Part shown: positions 1 through 8,393 of the stretch, piece after piece
Layout: the number at the start of each line of letters is the position of its first letter
How positions within the stretch are numbered: the stretch's first letter is position 1
Assembly (NCBI RefSeq): GCF_016916835.1
Contig: NZ_JAFFIX010000002.1
Span: forward strand, 248,001-312,000
From: Actinacidiphila bryophytorum
Lineage (GTDB): Bacteria > Actinomycetota > Actinomycetes > Streptomycetales > Streptomycetaceae
Length of the DNA: 64,000 nucleotides
Direction of reading: 5' to 3'
Position numbers and translations under genes: made by a program
Notes under the pieces: model-generated
Database searches by the model: none
Told to the model about the DNA's origin: nothing
The model's input: the letters and a program-made list of their open reading frames with translations, nothing else

Positions 1-43
1 AACTGCCCCTTTGCGTCGGAGACGGCCAGCGGGCAGCGGATGT

Positions 44-3000
44 TCAGGGGAGGAAGGTGAAGGTGTGGAGGCGGTGGGCGCCGTGGAGGGTGATGTGGAG
101 GTCGGGGGTGCCCGGCGGGGGCGGGGGGACGGGGGTGGTGACCGTGGTCCAGGCGTACGGGTCGCCGGTGGAAGGAACCGGGATCGAGGCCAGCAGCATC
201 GATCCCGCCCGCACTTCGATGCGCGCGGCCCCCGCCCCCTCCCGGGAGACCTCCGCCGAGAAGGCCCGCGCCCCGTCGAGCGCGACGGCCCGGTACAGCA
301 GTGTGCCGTGGGCACCCCCGTCGCCCACGGCCACCGCCTCCCCCGCCGTCGGCGTGAAGTCGACCAGCGTGACCCCCTCGTAGTCGTCGAAGTCGACCGC
401 GCGGACGCGCCGCCCGACGACTCGCCGCGGCTCGGGAGCCGCACCGTCCACCGTGAGGTCCGCGCCCAGCGGGAGGTCGGCGGCCGAACGCCCCACCAGC
501 ACCTGGTACTTCCCGGCCTCGACGGCGAAGTCGCCTTCGGCCACCGACCAGTGGGCCAGCGCCTCGCCCGCGGCGAGCGGGAAGGAGACGCGGGCGGACG
601 CGCCCGCCGCGAGCCGCACCTTGCGGTAGCCGGCGAGTGTGAGGCGCGGCGCCTGGTAGGAAGCCGCGTCCACCGCCCGTACGTACAGCTGCACCGTCTC
701 GACCCCGTCGCGCGCCCCGGAGTTGGTGACGGTCACCGACGCCGTCAGCTCGCCGTCCTGTGCGATGCGGGTGCGGTCGAGGGCGAGGCCGGTGAGGGTG
801 AAGTCGGTGTAGGACAGGCCGTGTCCGAAGGCGTAGAGCGGCGCGGCCCGGTGGTACTGGTAGGTCCAGCCGGCCTTGATGATGTCGTAGTCGAGCCGCC
901 CGGGCAGTTCGTCGTCGCCGCGGTACCACGTCTGCGGCAGCCGCCCGGTCGCGTCGGCTTCGCCGAGGAGTACGGCGGCGAGCGCCCTGCCGGTCTCCTG
1001 GCCGCCGTGCGAGGTCCACAGCACGGCGGGCACGTGGGCGTCGGCCCAGTCGACGGCGTAGGGGTAGCTGCTCATGACGACGAGCACCGTCTCGGGGCGG
1101 GCGGCGACGACGTCGCGCAGCAGCCGCTCCTGTGCGGGCGCTAGGGCGATGCCTGCCCGGTCCTGGGTCTCGCGGCCGTTGATGAGCGGGTCGTTGCCGA
1201 GGACGAGGACGACGGCGTCGGCGTCCGTGGCCGCCGCGACGGCTTCGGCGACCCCGTCCCTGACGACGGTACGCGTGAAGTGCTCGGCGTCCGCGGCCCG
1301 TTCGGCGGTGACGGCGACGGCGCCGCTGTCCGCGTCCACGACCGCGTACCGCCCGCTGTACACCGAGCGGAGGGCCTCGGTGCCGTCGCCGAGCGGTTCG
1401 AGCCGGAAGGTCTCGTGCACGTCCCAGCCCGCGGGCTGTACGCGGTCGGCGGCGAGCGACTGGTCGGCGTCGACGAGCCCGGCGTACCGGCCGGTGCGGG
1501 CGTTGCGCAGGGTGAGGACGCCGAGGTCCCAGTCGAAGAGGTCGAACTGTGCGGCGTCGTCGCCGGCTTGGGTGTCGGTGACGACGAGGCAGGCGTCCTC
1601 CCCCGCCGCGGTGAGCAGCCCCCCGGTGGAGGCGGCGCGCAGCGTGATGCGGTCGACGCCCTCGACCACGACGGTCGAGCCGCCGCGCGCACCGACGGCC
1701 GTACGCAGCCCGTCGGCGGCGGTGATCCGGTAGGGCATGGTGCCGCTGTACCAGTCCTCGGAGAGGCTGTCGGCGAGCGGCCCGACGACGGCGACCCGCC
1801 GCCCTCCGACGGCCAGCGGCAGCAGCCCGGCAGCGTTTCCGGTGCCGTCGGAGGAGCCACCGGAGGCACCACCGGAGGCACCGCCGGCAGCCCCCGAAGC
1901 CCTGTCACCGACCGCCGAGTTCTTCAGCAGCACGATCGACTCCGTCGCCGCCCGCAGTGCCAGCGCCCGGTGTTCCGGCGAGTCGACCACGTCCCAGCCG
2001 ACGCCGGCGTACGGCCCCTGCCCGGGGTCGAACTCGCCGAGCCTGAAGCGGATCGACAGCTGCCGTCGTACCGCCCTGTCGACGTCGGCGGCGGTGATGA
2101 GCCGCCGTTCGACGGCCTCGGTGAAGCGGCCGAAGGTCGTCTGCGTGTCCTCGCCGTGGTCGGTGAAGGAGTCGATGCCGGCCTTGAGGGCGGCGGCGTG
2201 CGCGGTGGCGTGGTCGTCGAAGTAGTGCTCGGTGTCGACGAGGTTGGAGGGCGCCTCGGCGTCGCTGACGACGAAGAGTTCGTGCCCGGTGGGCCGTGCC
2301 CACCGCCGCAGCTCGCTCTCCAGCAGTGGACTGACGTGGCAAGGGCGGCCGTTGACCAGGTTGTAGGCGGCCATCACGCCGGTGGCCGACCCGCCGGCGA
2401 CGGCGGGCCTGAAGGCGGCGAGGTCGTATTCGTGCAGCACGCGCGGGCGTACGCCGGACGAGGTGGTGGTGCGGTCGTCCTCGTTGTTGTAGGCGAGGAA
2501 GTGCTTGAGGATGGGGGCGGTCCGCAGCTGCTCCGGGTCGTCGCCGGCCATGCCCCGGCAGAAGGCGTCGCCGAGCCGGGCGGACAGCAGGGCGTCCTCG
2601 GAGTAGCCCTCCTCGTTGCGGCCCCAGCGCGGGTCACGCAGCAGGTTGACGACGGGCGCCCAGGTCTGGAGGCTGTGCCGCCCGCTGCCGGTGGCCGGTT
2701 CGCGGTGGTGGTGGAAGGCCCGCACCTCGGTGGCGGTGGCGGTGCCGACCGCCCGGATCAGCTCGTCGTCCCAGGTCGCGCCGAGGCCGACGGCCTGCGG
2801 GAAGGTGGTGGCGGGGCCGAGCCAGGCGACGCCGTGCAGCGCCTCGGTGCCGGTGCGGAAGGGTTCGATGCCGAGCCGGGGGATCGCGGGACCGTACTGG
2901 TGCAGCATCGCGATGCGCTCGTCGGGGGTGAGCCGGGACAGCAGGTCGTCGATGCGCTCGCCCAGCGGGCGGGCCGGGTCGCGGAAGGGCAGCCGGTCCT

Positions 3001-3046
3001 CGGGTGGCTCGGCGGGCAGCTCGGCGGGCACGGAGACGGTACTCAC
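44..3046 (-). CDS. Glycoside hydrolase family 3 enzyme with inserted trefoil-like domain and C-terminal CBM6-like domain
   Basis: This protein of about 1000 aa should release terminal beta-linked glucose or xylose from oligosaccharides. The N-terminal GH3 barrel shows DPRWGRNEEGYSED, a KHF motif and the predicted nucleophile Asp262 in VVSDAEAPSN. The alpha/beta sandwich (LLKNSA, HGGQETGRA) is split by a roughly 120-residue insert resembling a fascin-like trefoil (HETFRLEPL, SGRYAVVDADSG). A fibronectin-III-like domain and a beta-rich CBM6-like tail follow. No signal peptide is seen, so it probably acts in the cytosol. I chose GTG at 3046 because AAGGGG lies 9 nt upstream; an in-frame ATG at 3178 would place a LacI operator inside the coding region. 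The gene faces the transporter operon. Exact substrate is inferred from neighbours. Confidence 0.88.
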   Translation of the reverse strand: MSTVSVPAELPAEPPEDRLPFRDPARPLGERIDDLLSRLTPDERIAMLHQYGPAIPRLGIEPFRTGTEALHGVAWLGPATTFPQAVGLGATWDDELIRAVGTATATEVRAFHHHREPATGSGRHSLQTWAPVVNLLRDPRWGRNEEGYSEDALLSARLGDAFCRGMAGDDPEQLRTAPILKHFLAYNNEDDRTTTSSGVRPRVLHEYDLAAFRPAVAGGSATGVMAAYNLVNGRPCHVSPLLESELRRWARPTGHELFVVSDAEAPSNLVDTEHYFDDHATAHAAALKAGIDSFTDHGEDTQTTFGRFTEAVERRLITAADVDRAVRRQLSIRFRLGEFDPGQGPYAGVGWDVVDSPEHRALALRAATESIVLLKNSAVGDRASGAAGGASGGASGGSSDGTGNAAGLLPLAVGGRRVAVVGPLADSLSEDWYSGTMPYRITAADGLRTAVGARGGSTVVVEGVDRITLRAASTGGLLTAAGEDACLVVTDTQAGDDAAQFDLFDWDLGVLTLRNARTGRYAGLVDADQSLAADRVQPAGWDVHETFRLEPLGDGTEALRSVYSGRYAVVDADSGAVAVTAERAADAEHFTRTVVRDGVAEAVAAATDADAVVLVLGNDPLINGRETQDRAGIALAPAQERLLRDVVAARPETVLVVMSSYPYAVDWADAHVPAVLWTSHGGQETGRALAAVLLGEADATGRLPQTWYRGDDELPGRLDYDIIKAGWTYQYHRAAPLYAFGHGLSYTDFTLTGLALDRTRIAQDGELTASVTVTNSGARDGVETVQLYVRAVDAASYQAPRLTLAGYRKVRLAAGASARVSFPLAAGEALAHWSVAEGDFAVEAGKYQVLVGRSAADLPLGADLTVDGAAPEPRRVVGRRVRAVDFDDYEGVTLVDFTPTAGEAVAVGDGGAHGTLLYRAVALDGARAFSAEVSREGAGAARIEVRAGSMLLASIPVPSTGDPYAWTTVTTPVPPPPPGTPDLHITLHGAHRLHTFTFLP

Positions 3047-3130
3047 AGCGGGAAACCCCTTGCAGAGTGCGGCGTTGGGCCGGCGTTCGGCGCTGACGTG
3101 TCCGGTCCGACAGCAGGCGTAGGCACCGGT

Positions 3131-3146
3131 GGTGAAACGCTTCGAC
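3131..3146. promoter_or_regulatory. LacI-type operator, GH3 side
   Basis: The sequence GGTGAAACGCTTCGAC matches 13 of 16 positions of the perfect palindrome at 3353-3368. It lies about 85 nt upstream of the GH3 start. LacI-family regulators bind such dyads with a central CG, and a lacI gene sits in the facing operon, so this is probably its second binding site. Confidence 0.7.
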
Positions 3147-3314
3147 GCTGACATGTCGATCGTGGCCGTGTCAACCATGCCACCGCGTCAGGTCGTTCGA
3201 CCGGCGAGAACCTCCCCACCGACCCCGGCACCGCCCCCGGCACCCGTACTGGCCAGGTCGAACGCCGGAAAAGCCGCGGTCGGGGCCGTCTCCGAAATCT
3301 TTTTGCGCAACCAC

Positions 3315-3342
3315 TTGTCGAACTGATAGGCCGTGGTTACTC
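3315..3342 (+). promoter_or_regulatory. Candidate promoter of the sugar-uptake operon
   Basis: TTGTCG (3315-3320) and TTACTC (3337-3342), separated by 16 nt, form a plausible vegetative promoter pointing toward the binding-protein gene. The predicted start of transcription falls just before the operator at 3353-3368, a position suited to repression. This is pattern matching only. Confidence 0.4.
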
Positions 3343-3352
3343 TCGCCGCAAC

Positions 3353-3368
3353 GTCGAAGCGCTTCGAC
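3353..3368. promoter_or_regulatory. LacI-type operator, perfect palindrome
   Basis: GTCGAAGCGCTTCGAC is a perfect 16-bp palindrome with the central CG typical of LacI-family operators. It sits about 150 nt upstream of the binding-protein start and just after a candidate promoter. The regulator is most likely the lacI product encoded at 7320-8330. Confidence 0.8.
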
Positions 3369-3440
3369 TCATGCGTGCGGCACCCCTGCGGACGGCATCG
3401 GTGCGCGGCATCCGTCGCTGCGACGCCCAGGACTTCTCCC

Positions 3441-3480
3441 ACCTGCACCCACCTGCACTCACCTGCACCCACCTGCACGA
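3441..3480 (+). repeat. Four tandem 10-bp units in the operon leader
   Basis: Four copies of ACCTGCACCC, with small changes in units 2 and 4, lie head to tail between the operator and the binding-protein start. They fall in the predicted 5' untranslated region. Role unknown; they could vary in number by slippage. Confidence 0.8.
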
Positions 3481-3520
3481 CGCTCGTCACGGAACCTCTC
3501 AGGCGAAGGGCCGCCCCATC

Positions 3521-5218
3521 ATGAGCATCGAGTTGAACCGCAGATCCTTTGTGAACGGCGCGGTCGCCGTCGCCGGCGCCGCGGCCATGTCCCCGCTGAT
3601 CGCGGCGTGCGGCGGTGGCGGCGGCAACAGCGAGACCCGGCGCAAGGGCGGCACGAACAGCAAGAAGGGCGCCGCCGCGGCGCTGCCGGCGTACGTGCCG
3701 AGCACCGCGGTGCAGGCCGACATCCCCTCGACGCAGGGCGCCGGCAGTGCGCTCACCGACCCGGGCTTCCTGAAGTACCCGGCGACGCCGGTGAAGTCGG
3801 TGCCCGAGGTGCCGGGCGCGGGCGGCCACTACACGACGCTGACCCCGCTGTGGGGCACCATCCCGGCCGCGAACAACTCCTTCTACCAGGCCATGAACAA
3901 GGCGCTGGGCGCGACGCTGACGATGAAGCCGGCCAACGGCGTCACGTACAACAACACCATCCCGACGCTGACCGCGGCCCGCAAGCTCCCCGACTGGGTG
4001 CAGCTGCCGGGCTGGTGGAACTCGAACTTCAAGGTCGGCGAGCTGTGCGGGACCCAGCTGGCCGACCTGACGCCCTACCTGGCGGGCGACAAGGTCAAGA
4101 AGTACCCCAACCTTGCCGCTCTGCCGACCGGTGCGTGGTCGTCGTGCCTGTGGCAGGACAAGCTGTACGGCATACCGAGCTTCGCGACCGGGTTCGGGCT
4201 GCCGGGCCAGTACTTCTACCGCGGTGACGTCTTCGAGTCCAAGGGCATCAACCCCGACGACGTGAAGTCCTGCGACGACCTGCTGAACCTGGGCAAGGAA
4301 CTGACCGACGCCAAGGGCGGTGTGTGGGCCTTCGACGACCTGTGGCCGTACATCTTCCAGATGTTCGACTTCTCGCAGAAGTTCACCGTCACCGGCGGCA
4401 AGCTGGTCCACAAGTACGAGCAGCCGGAGTTCATCGAGGCGCTCAACTGGTGCTACAAGGTAGCCAAGTCCGGTTACGTGCACCCCGACGCGCTGGCCGG
4501 CAACAACAACGACGCCAAGACCCGCTTCTACGCAGGCAAGGTGCTGATCACCGCCGACGGCCAGGGCGCCTGGAACGCGGGCGACGCGCTGGCCGGTGTC
4601 GCGGCGAACAAGAACTACCGCAGAGCGTCCTTCAAGCCGTTCTCCGCCGACGGCAGCAAGCCGCCGCGGCTGTTCCTCAGCGCTTCCGCGGGCGAGTTCA
4701 GCTACCTCAACGCCAACCTCAAGCCGGCGCAGATCGAGGAGTGCCTGCGGATCGCCAACTACCTGGCGGCCCCGTACGGCACCGTCGAGTACGCCATGGT
4801 CAACTTCGGTGTCGAGGGCGTCGACTACACCATGGGCGCCGACGGCCCCGCGGCCACCAAGTCGGGTATCGCCAACGTGCAGGCGCAGACGTACCCCTTC
4901 CTCGCCACGCCGGTCAACGTCATCTCCAACCCAGGCTTCCCGCAGGTCACCAAGGACCGCTGCGCCTGGAACTCGGAGGCGGCCAAGTACGCCTACAAGC
5001 CGGTGTTCTGGAACATGAACATCACCGTGCCGAACCGCTACGCCACCGCGGACGCCGGGCAGGCCGTCGAGGACACCATCAAGGACGTCTACCACGGCAT
5101 CAAGCCGGTCTCGGCCTTCCAGGACGCGCTGAGCACCTGGAAGGGCAGCGGCGGCGGCGATGCGCTGGTCGCCTGGTACCAGACCGCCGTCATGGACAAG
5201 CTCGGCACCGGCCAGTAG
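3521..5218 (+). CDS. Sugar ABC transporter substrate-binding lipoprotein
   Basis: This 565-aa protein should bind an oligosaccharide outside the membrane and pass it to the two permeases downstream. The N-terminus carries a twin-arginine motif (NRRSFVNG), a hydrophobic stretch and a lipobox ending at AAC followed by a Gly-rich linker, so it is probably a Tat-exported lipoprotein. Its size and its pairing with LplB/YtcP-like permeases place it in the large-solute binding proteins of the CUT1 class. The ATG at 3521 has GAAGGG about 10 nt upstream; the longer frame from 3371 would run through the leader repeats. First gene of the operon. The ligand is inferred from the adjacent hydrolases. Confidence 0.9.
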   Translation: MSIELNRRSFVNGAVAVAGAAAMSPLIAACGGGGGNSETRRKGGTNSKKGAAAALPAYVPSTAVQADIPSTQGAGSALTDPGFLKYPATPVKSVPEVPGAGGHYTTLTPLWGTIPAANNSFYQAMNKALGATLTMKPANGVTYNNTIPTLTAARKLPDWVQLPGWWNSNFKVGELCGTQLADLTPYLAGDKVKKYPNLAALPTGAWSSCLWQDKLYGIPSFATGFGLPGQYFYRGDVFESKGINPDDVKSCDDLLNLGKELTDAKGGVWAFDDLWPYIFQMFDFSQKFTVTGGKLVHKYEQPEFIEALNWCYKVAKSGYVHPDALAGNNNDAKTRFYAGKVLITADGQGAWNAGDALAGVAANKNYRRASFKPFSADGSKPPRLFLSASAGEFSYLNANLKPAQIEECLRIANYLAAPYGTVEYAMVNFGVEGVDYTMGADGPAATKSGIANVQAQTYPFLATPVNVISNPGFPQVTKDRCAWNSEAAKYAYKPVFWNMNITVPNRYATADAGQAVEDTIKDVYHGIKPVSAFQDALSTWKGSGGGDALVAWYQTAVMDKLGTGQ

Positions 5219-5250
5219 TCCAGGCCCGACGCATCACCGAGGGAGGAACG

Positions 5251-6273
5251 ATGGCGTCGACCGTCGCCGAACAGGGCGAGGACGAGCAGGGCCGCAGCCC
5301 GCAACAGCAACGGCATGCGGGGGCCGAGGGCGGGGCGGAGGCGACGGGCAGGGGGAAGGCCGGGAAACTCACCTGGCGCATCCGGCTGCGCCGCGACAAG
5401 TCGCTGATCTTGATGACGCTGCCCGCGGTGGCGCTCCTGCTGGTCTTCAACTACCTGCCGATGGTCGGCACCATCACCGCTTTCCAGTACTACGACCCGC
5501 TGGACGGCATCGGCAACAGCGAGTGGGCGGGCCTGGCCAACTTCCGCCAGCTGTTCGGGGACCCGCTGTTCTGGCACGCGATGGAGAACACCCTCTACAT
5601 CAGCGCGGTACAGCTGGTGCTGTTCTTCCCGATCCCGATCCTGCTGGCCCTGCTGCTGAACTCGGTGCTCAACTCCCGTATCAGGTCCGTCATCCAGGCC
5701 ATCACCTTCCTGCCGCACTTCTACTCGTGGGTGCTGGTCGTCACGCTCTTCCAGCAGATGATCGGCGGCGCGGGCCTGCTCAACCAGTTCCTGCGCCAGC
5801 ACGACGCGGGCACCTGGGACTTCATGACCAACCCGCACACCTTCTCGCTGCTGGTGACCTCGCAGGTGGTGTGGAAGGACGCCGGCTGGGGGATCATCGT
5901 CTTCCTCGCGGCGCTCTCGGCGATCGACCAGAACCTCTACGAGGCCGCCGCGTCCGACGGTGCGGGCCGCTGGCGGCGGATGTGGCACATCACGCTGCCC
6001 GGCATGCGCAGCGTCATCGTGCTGATGCTCGTGCTGCGGCTCGGCAATGCGCTGTCGGTGGGCTTCGAGCAGCTGCTGATCCAGCGCTACGCCGTCGGCC
6101 ACGACGCGGCCGACGTGCTCGACACCTTCTCCTTCTACTACGGCATCGGCACCCAGAACTACAGCTACGGCGCTGCCGCGGGCATCTTCAAGAGCGTGAT
6201 CTCGCTGCTGCTGATCTGGGGTGCCAACAAGCTGGCCCACCGCTTCGGCGAGGACGGACTGTACCGGAAATGA
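5251..6273 (+). CDS. ABC sugar permease (LplB/UgpA-like)
   Basis: This 340-aa inner-membrane protein forms half of the translocation channel. A charged N-terminal tail of about 45 residues precedes about six hydrophobic segments, starting at LILMTLPAVALLLVFNYLP. The cytoplasmic EAA loop, EAAASDGAGRWRRMWHITLP, contacts the ATPase. The ATG follows a strong GAGGGAGGA. The stop overlaps the next permease start by ATGA, so the two are translationally coupled. No ATPase gene is near; Streptomyces commonly serve such importers with the shared ATPase MsiK, which is the likely partner here. Confidence 0.93.
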   Translation: MASTVAEQGEDEQGRSPQQQRHAGAEGGAEATGRGKAGKLTWRIRLRRDKSLILMTLPAVALLLVFNYLPMVGTITAFQYYDPLDGIGNSEWAGLANFRQLFGDPLFWHAMENTLYISAVQLVLFFPIPILLALLLNSVLNSRIRSVIQAITFLPHFYSWVLVVTLFQQMIGGAGLLNQFLRQHDAGTWDFMTNPHTFSLLVTSQVVWKDAGWGIIVFLAALSAIDQNLYEAAASDGAGRWRRMWHITLPGMRSVIVLMLVLRLGNALSVGFEQLLIQRYAVGHDAADVLDTFSFYYGIGTQNYSYGAAAGIFKSVISLLLIWGANKLAHRFGEDGLYRK

Positions 6274-7220
6274 CCGCACTCACCGCACCTTCCGCCCGCG
6301 GGCGCAGCCGCCCGCGCAACCCCAACCGGCCCGCGTGGGAGGAACCGCCGTCCGCGGTCGGCCAGTCCGCCAAGGGCCTCACGCTGGGCACCGTGGTGCT
6401 GCTGATCGTCTTCCCGGTCTACTGCGTGGTGCTGACCAGCATCTCCACCCCGGGGGCGATCAACAGGGCCGGCGGGCTGGTCATCGTCCCCGACGGGATC
6501 ACCCTGGACGCCTACACCACGATGCTCAGCGACGGCCCCGTACGGCGGGCGCTGGTGGTGACGTTCGCGATCACCGCGGTCGGCACGGCGATCTCGATGG
6601 TGGTGTCGGTGCTGTGCGCGTACGGGCTGTCGCGCTCCCGGTCGCTGGGCCACCGCTTCCTGCTGCTGGTGCTGGTCGTCACGATGTTCGTCAACGGCGG
6701 CCTGATCCCGACCTTCCTGGTGGTCAGCGAGCTGGGCGGCTACGGCAAGTACTGGTCGCTGATCCTGCCCAGCGCGGTGAGCGTCTTCAACATCCTGGTG
6801 CTGCGCAGCTTCTACTCCTCGACCGCGGCCGAACTCATCGACGCGGCACGGATGGACGGCGCGAACGAGTGGCGCATCCTCTGGTCGGTGGTGCTGCCCA
6901 CCTCGCGGGCGGTCACCGCGGTCATCACGCTCTTCTACGCGGTCGGCTACTGGAACACCTTCTTCAACGTGATGCTCTACCTGCCGACCGACAGCCAGAA
7001 GTGGCCGCTGCAGTACGTGCTGTACGAATACGTCAATCTGGGTATGAACATGCCGGGACAGGTGAACTCGGGATTCGGGGTGTCGGGCCACTCGCAGACG
7101 GCCCCGCTGTCCCTGCAGATGGCGGTCGTCGTGCTGACGCTGCTGCCGATCGCGGTCGTCTTCCCGTTCATGCAGAAGCACTTCGCGAAGGGCATGCTTA
7201 CCGGGGCGATCAAGGGCTGA
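6270..7220 (+). CDS. ABC sugar permease (YtcP/UgpE-like)
   Basis: This 316-aa protein is the second permease subunit. About six membrane segments are visible, with the EAA-type loop at DAARMDGANEWRILWSVVLP and the C-terminal FPFMQKHFAKGMLTGAIKG that is typical of this family. It begins at the ATGA overlap with the preceding permease gene. Together with the lipoprotein it makes an importer for products of extracellular glycan cleavage. Confidence 0.93.
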   Translation: MTALTAPSARGRSRPRNPNRPAWEEPPSAVGQSAKGLTLGTVVLLIVFPVYCVVLTSISTPGAINRAGGLVIVPDGITLDAYTTMLSDGPVRRALVVTFAITAVGTAISMVVSVLCAYGLSRSRSLGHRFLLLVLVVTMFVNGGLIPTFLVVSELGGYGKYWSLILPSAVSVFNILVLRSFYSSTAAELIDAARMDGANEWRILWSVVLPTSRAVTAVITLFYAVGYWNTFFNVMLYLPTDSQKWPLQYVLYEYVNLGMNMPGQVNSGFGVSGHSQTAPLSLQMAVVVLTLLPIAVVFPFMQKHFAKGMLTGAIKG

Positions 7221-7319
7221 ACCCACAGACAGGGCCGGTCCCGCACGCCCATCCCCCGCTGCGTGACGGGACCGGCCCCACGAACCAGACCAGCGGCACG
7301 ACACGAAGGGTTCACCAGC

Positions 7320-8330
7320 ATGGTGACACTGGCTGAGGTGGCCAAGCACGCGGGCGTCTCCGCGAGCACTGTGAGCTACGTCCTCAGTGGCAAGCGCTCG
7401 ATCTCGTCCCCGACCCGGGAGCGGGTCGAGCGGGCGATCAGCGAACTGGGCTACCACCCCAACGCCGGCGCCCGCGCCCTGGCGGGGAAGCGGTCGCACA
7501 TCATCGCGCTGGTCGTCCCGCTCAGGACGGACGTCTATGTGCCGGTCATGATGGAGATCGCCATCTCCGTGACGGTCGCGGCCCGTTCGCACGGCTACGA
7601 CGTGCTGCTGATCACCAACGACGAGGGTCCCGAGGGGCTGCGCCGGGTCGCCGCGAGCGGTCTTGCCGACGGGGTGATCCTGATGGACGTCGAGCTGGAC
7701 GACGCGCGCATCCCGGTGCTGCGCGAGACCGGTACGCACGCGGCGCTGATCGGCCTGCCGGCCGACACCCGCGGACTGGCCTGCGTGGACCACGACTTCG
7801 CCGGTGCGGGCGCGCTGTGCGCCGAGCACCTGGCCGACCTCGGGCACCAGGACATCGCCTTCATCGGCTACGCGCCCGGCGTCTACCAGCGGCACGCGGG
7901 CTATGCCGAGCGCACGCTGAGCGGCTTCCGCGAGCGGGCGGCGCAGCGCGGCCTGCGGGTGCTGCACCGCCCCTGCGAGGGCAGTTACGAGAGCACCGCG
8001 GGCGCTCTGTCCCGCATCCTGGCCGACCGCCCGGACACCACCGGCTTCGTGGTCCAGAACGAGGGCGCGATCGGTCCGCTGCTGAGCCTGCTGCGCACCA
8101 GCGGCCGGGTGGTGCCCGAGGACGCCTCGGTCGTCGCGCTGTGCCCCGAACCGCTGGCCGAGCAGTACTCGCCACGGCTGACCGCGGTGACAGGACCCGC
8201 CCACGAACTGGGCCGGCAGGCCGTCGAGCTGGTGATGAACCGGTTGGACGACCGGCCCACCGCCGAGGTCAGCCTGCTCACCCCGGTACTCACCCCGCGG
8301 GAGAGCAGCGGCCCCGCACCCGTCCGCTGA
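7320..8330 (+). CDS. LacI-family transcriptional regulator
   Basis: This 336-aa protein probably represses the locus until an imported sugar binds. Residues 2-50 form the LacI helix-turn-helix (TLAEVAKHAGVSASTVSYVLSG) and hinge helix (NAGARALAGKRS). The rest is a periplasmic-binding-protein-like sensor domain (IIALVVPLRTDVYVPVMMEI, FIGYAPG). It lies between the permease and hydrolase genes in the same orientation, 99 nt after the permease stop. Its likely targets are the dyads at 3131-3146 and 3353-3368. The effector sugar is not deducible. Confidence 0.93.
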   Translation: MVTLAEVAKHAGVSASTVSYVLSGKRSISSPTRERVERAISELGYHPNAGARALAGKRSHIIALVVPLRTDVYVPVMMEIAISVTVAARSHGYDVLLITNDEGPEGLRRVAASGLADGVILMDVELDDARIPVLRETGTHAALIGLPADTRGLACVDHDFAGAGALCAEHLADLGHQDIAFIGYAPGVYQRHAGYAERTLSGFRERAAQRGLRVLHRPCEGSYESTAGALSRILADRPDTTGFVVQNEGAIGPLLSLLRTSGRVVPEDASVVALCPEPLAEQYSPRLTAVTGPAHELGRQAVELVMNRLDDRPTAEVSLLTPVLTPRESSGPAPVR

Positions 8331-8393
8331 CACCGGCCCGCACTCCCTCAACTCCTCCGCGCCACACCACCCTCACCCCCAGGGAGCTTCCGC

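Noticed and set aside
1280-3151. 623-aa open frame on the plus strand, antisense to the GH3 gene
   Set aside because: Low-complexity Gly/Arg/Val composition, no start site, and fully antisense to a well-supported enzyme gene.
3188-5095. 635-aa minus-strand frame antisense to the binding-protein gene
   Set aside because: Composition is a shadow of high third-position GC; the plus-strand lipoprotein is certain.
3501-7220. A hidden ABC ATPase gene in the sugar operon
   Set aside because: No Walker A or LSGGQ signature in any frame; the operon lacks an ATPase as is common in Streptomyces.
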